Assembly: GCA_963793825.1 (NCBI GenBank)
Contig: CAWCBE010000012.1
Span: 620,001-684,000 of the forward strand
DNA from: RYN-230 sp963793825
Lineage (GTDB): Bacteria > Actinomycetota > Actinomycetes > Streptosporangiales > Streptosporangiaceae
Direction: 5' to 3'
DNA length: 64,000 nt
The notes under the pieces were generated by a model. It was not told the DNA's origin and searched no databases. It saw nothing but the letters and a program-made list of their open reading frames with translations. Position numbers and translations under genes: made by a program. Of this stretch, positions 58,798-64,000 are shown piece by piece (within the stretch, counting starts at the first letter, position 1; each line of letters begins with the position of its first letter).

Positions 58798-60050
58798 CGC
58801 AGGCCGGGGTTGCTGGCGGCGATCTCGATCAGGCGGTTGTACTTGGCGACCCGCTCGCCGCGGGCCGGCGCGCCGGTCTTGAGCTGCCCGCTGCCGGTGC
58901 CGACGGCCAGGTCGGCGATGAAGTGGTCTTCGGTCTCCCCGGAGCGGTGCGAGACGAACTGCCGGTAGGAGGCGCGGCGGCACACCGCCATCGCCTCCAG
59001 GGTCTCGGTGACCGTGCCGATCTGGTTGAGCTTGATCAGCGCCGCGTTGCCAATGCCACGGGTGATGGCGCGGGTGATGATGGCCGGGTTGGTGCAGAAG
59101 ATGTCGTCCCCGACCAGTTCGGTGCGCTCCCCCAGCCGGGCGGTGAGCCCGATCCAGCCGTTCTCGTCGTCCTCGCCGAGGCCGTCCTCGATCAGGTGCA
59201 CGGGGAAGTCCTCGGTGATGGCGGCCAGCCGCTCGATCATGTCGTCGCTGCTCAGCGCCACGCCGGAGACGAGGTAGCGCCCGTCGGCCTGGCGGAACTC
59301 CGACGCCGCCAGGTCCAGCGCGATGCTGACGCCTTCCGAGCCGGGCCGGTAGCCGGCGTCGGTGATGGCGCCTACCAGGAGCCGCAGCACCTCTTCGGGC
59401 TCGCTGATCTCCGGCGCGAACCCGCCCTCGTCGCCGAGCCCGGTAGACAGCTTCCGGTCGGCCAGTTCACGGCGCAGCGCCGAGTACACCTCCGCGCCGG
59501 CCCGCACCGCCTCAGCCATCGACGGGGCGCCGACCGGCGCGACCATGAACTCCTGGAAGTCGAGCTCGTTGGCCGCGTGCATGCCCCCGTTGAGCACGTT
59601 GAAATGCGGCACCGGCAGGCACGGCGAGACCCCGTCCGGGTTCAGCCACCGCCACAGCGGCACACCAGCCGACACGGCCAGCGCCCGGGCCAGGGCCATC
59701 GAGACGCCGACGATCGCGTTCGCGCCGAGCCGCGCCTTATTCGGGGTGGCGTCCAGGTCGATCATGGCCTGGTCCGCCTCGGCCAGGCTGGCCCACGGCC
59801 GGCCGCGCAGCAGCCCCGCCAGGTCGTCGTTGACCGCGCTGACCGCGCCGAGCACACCCAGGCCGCCGTAGCGGGCCGGGTCCCCGTCGCGCCGTTCGAC
59901 GGCCTCCCTCGAGCCGGTCAACGCGCCCGACGGCACCCCGGCGCGGGCCGTCGTCCCGTCGCCGAGTGCCACGGTGACCGCCAGCGTAGGCCGCCCCCGC
60001 GAGTCCAGGATCTCCAGCGCGGACAGCTCCGCGACGTCAAAGCGTGCCAT
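58782..60050 (-). CDS. eno: Divergent enolase
   Basis: 2-phosphoglycerate dehydratase family. ATG 60050 with GGAGAAGGA gives 422 residues. Conserved: NVLNGGMHAANELDFQEFMV, GDEGGFAPEI, Mg ligands in SIALDLAASEF, HLIEDGLGEDDENGW and LVGDDIFCTN, the catalytic Lys in LIKLNQIGTVTETLEA, VSHRSGETEDHFIADLAVG and LKTGAPARGERVAKYNRLIE. The N-terminal loop reads GVPSGALTG, where enolases have P-S-G-A-S-T-G: the Ser that ligates the second Mg (Ser39 in yeast) is Leu. It is not in the usual eno neighbourhood, so it is likely a second enolase. Confidence 0.9.
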   Translation of the reverse strand: MARFDVAELSALEILDSRGRPTLAVTVALGDGTTARAGVPSGALTGSREAVERRDGDPARYGGLGVLGAVSAVNDDLAGLLRGRPWASLAEADQAMIDLDATPNKARLGANAIVGVSMALARALAVSAGVPLWRWLNPDGVSPCLPVPHFNVLNGGMHAANELDFQEFMVAPVGAPSMAEAVRAGAEVYSALRRELADRKLSTGLGDEGGFAPEISEPEEVLRLLVGAITDAGYRPGSEGVSIALDLAASEFRQADGRYLVSGVALSSDDMIERLAAITEDFPVHLIEDGLGEDDENGWIGLTARLGERTELVGDDIFCTNPAIITRAITRGIGNAALIKLNQIGTVTETLEAMAVCRRASYRQFVSHRSGETEDHFIADLAVGTGSGQLKTGAPARGERVAKYNRLIEIAASNPGLRYGAA

Positions 60051-60290
60051 GTCCTTCTCCGATCGCCTGCGCATCACGGGCCGCAGCGGCGGCCCGGTAC
60101 CTCCACCCTGCTGCGCCGCACCCGGGCGGCGTCAGGGCCAAACGGCCCCGGAACACCGCTAATGGGGGTTACCGGATCTGCCGCCGGATAGGCGCCGGAC
60201 AGGCGCCAGGCGGCCGCCGGACGGAATTTCCCTGGGCTGTGCGCTGCTCTACTGGACGTACCCGCTCGGGTATCTACCGGGAGACATGCC

Positions 60291-60569
60291 ATGCACATCC
60301 GCCCCGCCGCCACCCAGGCCGGCCAGCATCTTAGTTTCCGGACCACCTGCGGGCGGGAGATCCGCATCGGGCTCCTCGTCCTGCGGGGCATCCAGCCGCC
60401 AGCCGAGCGGGTGAGCCTGGGCATCAGCCCGGTATCAGGGTCGGCCGAGGAAACCTGGGTGGGCTTTACCGCGGCCGAGGCACGGCAACTGGCTGCCGCC
60501 CTGCTGGCTCAGGCGGCCGCCGCCGAGCACACCGCCCGCCCGGCGGCGGATGACCCGTTCAGGACTTGA
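60291..60569 (+). CDS. Small actinobacterial hypothetical protein
   Basis: A 92-residue protein starting MHIRPAATQAGQHLSFRTTC, with a central ISPVSGSAEETWVGFTAAEA and an Ala-rich helix AARQLAAALLAQAAAAEHTA-like near the end. No known domain. The stretch TWVGFTAAEARQLAAALL suggests a small alpha/beta protein. Its end overlaps the csoR stop by 11 nt on the opposite strand. Annotated on codon usage and an uninterrupted frame, with moderate confidence. Confidence 0.6.
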   Translation: MHIRPAATQAGQHLSFRTTCGREIRIGLLVLRGIQPPAERVSLGISPVSGSAEETWVGFTAAEARQLAAALLAQAAAAEHTARPAADDPFRT

Positions 60570-60840
60570 CCAGGCGGGCGATGGCATTAGAAGCTTCGCG
60601 GACCTTCTCGGTGGCGGTGCCTCCGCCCCCGGCGATGGCCCCGGCGACGCAAGGCCCGAGATGCTCTTCGAGCAGGCCGAGCGCCACGGACTGGAGTGCC
60701 TTGGTCGCCGCGGCCACCTGGGTGAGGATGTCGATGCAGTACTTGTCCTCGTCCACCATGCGCTGCAGGCCGCGGATCTGCCCCTCGATGCGGCGCAGCC
60801 GCTTGAGGTGGGCGGCCCTGTTGTCGGTGTACCCGTGCAT
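60559..60840 (-). CDS. csoR: CsoR-family copper-sensing repressor
   Basis: A 93-residue all-helical repressor: AAHLKRLRRIEGQIRGLQRM, then the ligands Cys (EDKYCIDILTQVAAATKAL), His (LLEEHLGPCVAG) and Cys in the C-x-n-H-x3-C pattern of Cu(I)-sensing CsoR. It normally represses copA and an HMA chaperone. ATG 60840 gives a family-sized product, though the frame is open further upstream. The HMA fragment lies just upstream on the same strand. Confidence 0.9.
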   Translation of the reverse strand: MHGYTDNRAAHLKRLRRIEGQIRGLQRMVDEDKYCIDILTQVAAATKALQSVALGLLEEHLGPCVAGAIAGGGGTATEKVREASNAIARLVKS

Positions 60841-60886
60841 GCTGGTCTCCGGCCCAGGCAGTGTCAGCCCGGTCAACGGCAGCGGT

Positions 60887-61069
60887 CTCCTGATCGGACA
60901 GGGCGGCCTGGTAACCCGCCGCTGACACCGCCTCGGCAAGGCGCTGCACCGGAACCGAGTCAGGCGCTATGACCAAAGCCTGCCCGGTCGCGAAATTAAC
61001 GGTGGCCGAGACATTATCGATGGCGTTGAGCTTCTTCTCCACCCGGGCGGCACAGGCCGCACAGGTCAT
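60887..61069 (-). pseudogene. Orphan HMA domain, remnant of a copper ATPase
   Basis: From ATG 61069: MTCAACAARVEKKLNAIDNV, then SATVNFATGQALVIAPD and AGYQAAL, a complete heavy-metal-associated domain with the CxxC copper site. It matches the N-terminus of CopA-type P1B ATPases. After residue 61 the frame runs on with unrelated sequence into csoR in another phase (stop 60587), and no ATPase follows. It is either a remnant of copA or a very short chaperone-like protein with a damaged end. No clear ribosome-binding site. Confidence 0.6.
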
Positions 61070-61615
61070 TCCTGGACGGCGAGCCCGACCTGCCGCGGCG
61101 TGGATGACGACTCTGGCGTAACCGTTGCAGATGACACCTGATCCTGTCCTCCAGCAATGAACCTGGCCAGCCATCCGCCGGGCGTCGCGCAGCCCATACC
61201 GGTGATGCATAAGCGGTCGGACCTGCTGCTGGCAGCGGTAGGGACCATCACCTGCCACCGCGGGAGGAACGTGCCCACGGCCAGCGCCGTCTGCAACATA
61301 TGATGGGCCGACCTGGTTACGATTCGCTAACTGAAATACCCAGCCAGGGTTCTTCATATACGGGCAGGGGGTTTACCAGATACCCCACCACGGTTTACCA
61401 GATACCCCGGCCGAGTTATCCGATACCCCGGCTGCGTTCCGAAGGCCGTCATGGCACGCCCCCGTGAATAGCTCGCTTGTGCGAGTCGTCGATAGCCCAT
61501 TATCATCAGGCCATCATGCGCCGACGTTATATTCCCTCCGCTAATGGCGGCCGGAGCAGCGCCGCCCCGCGGATCGCCAGCGTCAGCATCGCCGTGCCGC
61601 GAGGAGGTTCCTGAC
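61070..61615. other. Gene-free region between HMA remnant and DUF5134 gene
   Basis: About 545 bp. It holds three direct repeats at 61371-61429 and an AT-rich stretch around 61490-61545 that should contain the promoter of the DUF5134 gene. Open frames over 61100-61350 have no recognisable product. Confidence 0.5.
61371..61429. promoter_or_regulatory. Three direct repeats spaced 22 bp
   Basis: GTTTACCAGATACCCC at 61371-61386 and 61393-61408, then GTTATCCGATACCCC at 61415-61429. The repeat starts are 22 bp apart, so the copies lie on the same helical face. The GATACCCC core recalls the TACCC half of CsoR operators, but the copies are direct, not inverted. Located between the csoR-side genes and the DUF5134 gene. 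Confidence 0.6.
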
Positions 61616-62215
61616 GTGACCGGGCCGTCCTGGCTTGCGGATGCGTTCGCGGCCATCATGATCGTCACGGCTGTCTACTCCGCCGGCCGGCTGGGGGCTT
61701 CCCGCCTGCGGGGGCTGGCCACCGAGGCAGACGCCGACGGGCTGCATGCGCTGATGGGGACCGCAATGGCCGGGATGCTCGTGCCACGGCTCGCCGTACT
61801 GCCCGGCAGCGTCTGGGCGGTGGCCTTCGGCATCGCAGGCGCCTGGTTCGCCGCGTGTGCCATCCGCGCCCAGGGGGTGAGGCGACCCCGGAGCGCGCGG
61901 TGCCGTTTCCCGGTCCCGCACATGATCGAATGCATCGCCATGCTCTACATGCTGCTGGCGGCCCGGGGCACTCCCCGAGATGCGGGGACCATGCCCGGCA
62001 TGGGTGCGTCCCCGAGTTCCCTGGGCGGCTTCCCGGCGCTGGCCGTGGTGCTGGCCATGTTCATGATCGGCTACATCATGGGGACCACCGACCGGCTGGC
62101 CGCCCTGGCCCGGGCCAGGACCATCCCGGCAGGCGATGGCGGCCCGGTGCTCGCGCCTAAACTCGCCGCCTTCGGCAAGCTCGCCATGGGCTACATGCTC
62201 CTCGCGATGATCTAG
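61616..62215 (+). CDS. DUF5134 membrane protein
   Basis: A 199-residue protein with about five transmembrane helices, for example FAAIMIVTAVYSAGRLG, AMAGMLVPRLAVLPGSVWAV, MIECIAMLYMLLAARG and ALAVVLAMFMIGYIMG. Met- and His-containing loops (MPGMGASPS) may bind copper. DUF5134 proteins are often found with copper genes in mycobacteria and related actinomycetes; function unproven. GTG 61616 has GAGGAGG 8 nt upstream. The csoR/HMA genes are on the other side of the repeats. Confidence 0.85.
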   Translation: MTGPSWLADAFAAIMIVTAVYSAGRLGASRLRGLATEADADGLHALMGTAMAGMLVPRLAVLPGSVWAVAFGIAGAWFAACAIRAQGVRRPRSARCRFPVPHMIECIAMLYMLLAARGTPRDAGTMPGMGASPSSLGGFPALAVVLAMFMIGYIMGTTDRLAALARARTIPAGDGGPVLAPKLAAFGKLAMGYMLLAMI

Positions 62216-62264
62216 GCAATCAGGCCTGGCCCGCGCTCCCATTGACGGTGCTGGCAGCGCGGCA

Positions 62265-62459
62265 TCAGGCTGTCGGCCGCCTGGCTGTATCCCCGGGCTG
62301 GTTCCAGGCGCGGCGGCCCAGGTAGCTCGCGATGGGCAAGCACGGCAACCGGCTGATCGCGGCCGGAGGCGCCGTCGCGGCCGCCGGATCTCCGGCGGGG
62401 GCAGGTACCGATTGAGCATCGTGGCCGTCGCGGCCTGCTCGGGCGGGCAAGTGCGCCAT
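62265..62459 (-). CDS. Possible small protein, uncertain
   Basis: A 64-codon frame whose ATG (62459) has a good GGGGAGGT 6 nt upstream. The product (MAHLPARAGRDGHDAQSVPA and so on) is Pro/Ala-rich without a recognisable domain. The good ribosome-binding site is the main argument for it, and composition could equally be chance in high-GC DNA. Confidence 0.3.
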   Translation of the reverse strand: MAHLPARAGRDGHDAQSVPAPAGDPAAATAPPAAISRLPCLPIASYLGRRAWNQPGDTARRPTA

Positions 62460-62568
62460 GAACGTACCTCCCCGGGCCTACTAGCAGGTCATCCGCGCCA
62501 CCGGGCCCGTCCACTCCTGAACATGTCATGCCCGACGGCACGCACGAGGGCGTTGAGCCCGCGGCGGT

Positions 62569-62604
62569 GAGGGGCCTGACCGCGCACCAGCGGTCAGGCC
62601 CCTC
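62569..62604. terminator. 15-bp perfect hairpin
   Basis: GAGGGGCCTGACCGC (62569-62583) pairs exactly with 62590-62604 around GCACCA. It lies 350 nt after the DUF5134 stop and 200 nt before the 30-residue ORF. Likely a transcription terminator. Confidence 0.5.
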
Positions 62605-62804
62605 CCGCGCGGGAACCGCGGACGCAGTCGCGTGCCCGCCGGGACGCCGGTGACCTGACCAGCGCCCCAGCGCTTGCGGAATGGCATGGTGCCCGCCACG
62701 GCGTCACAGCCCGCCGCCTGCTTTCCAGTTTTATGACGTCGAAGGCGGGGAATCGTCCGCAGATCGGCCCATCCTGGAGCATTCTGTTTCTTCAAGGAGG
62801 AAGA

Positions 62805-62897
62805 ATGAAGGCTCGTATTATGATCACCGCGTTTGCGCTGGCGTCGGCCACTCTCGGCATCCTCGCCATGATTCCGCTGAGCCGTGCCTGGAACTAG
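62805..62897 (+). CDS. 30-residue hydrophobic peptide
   Basis: ATG 62805 with AAGGAGGA a few bases upstream, one of the best ribosome-binding sites in the window. The product is a single-helix peptide, MKARIMITAFALASATLGIL then AMIPLSRAWN. It could be a membrane peptide or a leader. It lies 61 nt upstream of a sensor kinase gene, probably co-transcribed. Its DNA is less GC-rich than its surroundings. No family known. Confidence 0.6.
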   Translation: MKARIMITAFALASATLGILAMIPLSRAWN

Positions 62898-62958
62898 TCG
62901 TCCCGGTCAGCTCCGGCCAGCCCTAGGCGCCGAGGGCCAGCCGGCCTAAGGGAGGCCC

Positions 62959-64000
62959 GTGTCTGCGCTGCGTGCTCGGTGGCGACTGCCACGACCCCGG
63001 CCCGTGCCAGCCGGTACCGTACCCACGGCGGCGCCGGGGGGCGGTGACGCGGCGGCCTGGTACCGCCAGGCCGGCCGCTGGGCCAGATCGTCGTGGGTAG
63101 ACATCGTCTGGGTCGTGTTCGTCGGGCTCAACCTGGCGGCCATGCGGCTGCTGCCGTCTTGGCAGACGGTGCCGTTCCTGGCCATCTGGGTCAGCCTGAC
63201 CGTCATCTACGGCTACCGGCTCTGGCGGCTGCAGCCTACGATCCTGACCCTCGCGGCGGTCACCGTGGCCACCGGCGGGATCATCGTCGTGCAGGTGCTA
63301 AGGGGCCAGCAAGACGCCGATTACCTGGCTGAAGTCCCGCTGATCGCGCTGATGTTCCTGGTCATGGTGTGGCACGGCCGACGGCGGCTGGCCGCGATGG
63401 AGGAACGACTGGCCGCGATGGAAGAGGTGCAGCGCGTCTCGCAGGAGAATCTGCGCCTGCTGCAGCAGCAGCACCGCTTCCTGCAGGACGCCTCGCACGA
63501 GCTCGGCACGCCGGTCACGGTGGCCCTCGGCCATGCCGAGCTGATGGAACGCGCGGCCAGCGGCACGGACCTAGCCCGCGACGCCCGGGTGGTCGCCGAG
63601 GAACTGAGGCGGCTGGGGCGGGTGGCCTCCCGGATGCTGCTGCTGGCGTCGGCCGGCAGCCCCGGCTTCTTGCACCGGGAACCGGTCGCGGTCGAGTCGA
63701 TCGTGGGCGACGCGCTGGAACGCTGGGGGTACGCCAACCGCCAGTGGCGGCTCGGCGAGGTCGCCGACGCGACGGTCGAAGCCGACCGGGACCGGCTCGG
63801 GCTGGCCCTCGACGCGCTCCTGGAGAACGCGATCGCCCACACGTCGGCGGGCGACCAGATCGAGATCAGCGCCCGGCTCAGGGATAAGCACGTCATGCTG
63901 GCGGTCTCGGACACCGGCTGCGGCATCGCGCCGGCGGACCTGCAACGGATCTTCCACCGGTTCTCCCGGGCCGGTACCCACCGCAGGCGCGAGGCCGGTG
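62959..64000 (+). CDS. Membrane sensor histidine kinase, 3' end outside window
   Basis: From GTG 62959 (GGGAGG 3-4 nt before it) the frame is open to the window edge, 347 codons. It has about three hydrophobic helices (DIVWVVFVGLNLAAMRLL, VPFLAIWVSLTVIYGYRLW, PLIALMFLVMVWH) and a coiled-coil linker with a doubled L-A-A-M-E-E-x motif. HisKA has the phosphorylated His in RFLQDASHELGTPVTVALGH, the N box is LLENAIAHTSAGDQ, and G1 is VSDTGCGIAPADL. The usual HELRTP reads HELGTP. Its response regulator is probably just outside the window. Confidence 0.9.
   Translation, partial: MSALRARWRLPRPRPVPAGTVPTAAPGGGDAAAWYRQAGRWARSSWVDIVWVVFVGLNLAAMRLLPSWQTVPFLAIWVSLTVIYGYRLWRLQPTILTLAAVTVATGGIIVVQVLRGQQDADYLAEVPLIALMFLVMVWHGRRRLAAMEERLAAMEEVQRVSQENLRLLQQQHRFLQDASHELGTPVTVALGHAELMERAASGTDLARDARVVAEELRRLGRVASRMLLLASAGSPGFLHREPVAVESIVGDALERWGYANRQWRLGEVADATVEADRDRLGLALDALLENAIAHTSAGDQIEISARLRDKHVMLAVSDTGCGIAPADLQRIFHRFSRAGTHRRREAG

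Larger units (their letters stand above)
62216..62804. other. Mostly non-coding gap
   Basis: About 590 bp. It contains one doubtful small ORF on the minus strand, a 15-bp hairpin at 62569-62604, and the leader of the 30-residue ORF. Nothing else recognised. Confidence 0.5.

Noticed and set aside
61066..61299. 77-codon minus-strand frame beginning MLQTALAVGTFLPRWQ
   Set aside because: Ribosome-binding site is poor, there is no family resemblance, and it overlaps the HMA fragment in another phase.

Overview
This window reads as chromosomal DNA of a high-GC actinomycete. The backbone order rpsP, ffh, glnD, glnB, then ftsY, smc, mutM, rnc, rpmF, DUF177, coaD, rsmD, recG, rpmB, thiL, gpsA, ddl, hup, leuD, leuC, ndgR matches my memory of the corresponding Streptomyces coelicolor core region. 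A cofC/fbiD gene points to coenzyme F420. The lineage cannot be fixed further by eye; Streptosporangiales or a related order is plausible. Many housekeeping proteins carry long Ala/Gly/Pro/Lys tails built from short tandem repeats (S16, SRP54, Smc, RNase III).

Layout. 1-5.7 kb: S16 (cut by the left edge), ffh, glnD and glnB, all on the minus strand. 5.7-10.9 kb: an accessory insert where amtB would be expected. It holds a flavohaemoglobin and a bacterial nitric oxide synthase oxygenase in tandem, a truncated histidine phosphatase and an exported phosphodiester-glycosidase-like protein. 11-23.8 kb: ftsY, smc, a small coiled-coil gene, mutM, rnc, rpmF, DUF177, coaD, rsmD and recG, all on the minus strand. 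24-34 kb: rpmB, a membrane-anchored CBM2-like protein, thiL (apparent ATT start), a stand-alone Lrp ligand-binding domain, PRC-barrel and small membrane proteins, cofC (frameshifted 3' end), plsC-gpsA-PLP lyase, ddl, a cold-shock-like protein and hup. 34-40.5 kb: leuDC, the divergent IclR regulator ndgR, and a proton-translocating transhydrogenase operon (pntAA-pntAB-pntB).

40.5-64 kb is accessory and more eroded. It has a flavoprotein, a pirin, and a stress group (CBS-BON protein, universal stress protein, Rv1733c-like membrane protein) resembling the mycobacterial DosR dormancy regulon. A GH3 beta-glucosidase remnant precedes an acetyl-xylan esterase. An 862-residue protein places an unrecognised domain between two propeller-like repeat blocks. 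Then come a DUF5996 gene, a LuxR/ATPase regulator divergent from a DUF4242 gene, a PAS histidine kinase, an amidohydrolase, a sigma-factor remnant, a STAS antagonist and a second, divergent enolase. The right end is a copper-type locus (csoR, HMA remnant, DUF5134 membrane protein), a 30-residue ORF and a sensor kinase cut by the window edge.

Long, often perfect, inverted repeats sit at several 3' gene ends (928, 17088, 31835, 33622, 53558 and 62569), and one lies inside recG. No tRNA, rRNA, CRISPR array, complete insertion sequence or phage gene was recognised.
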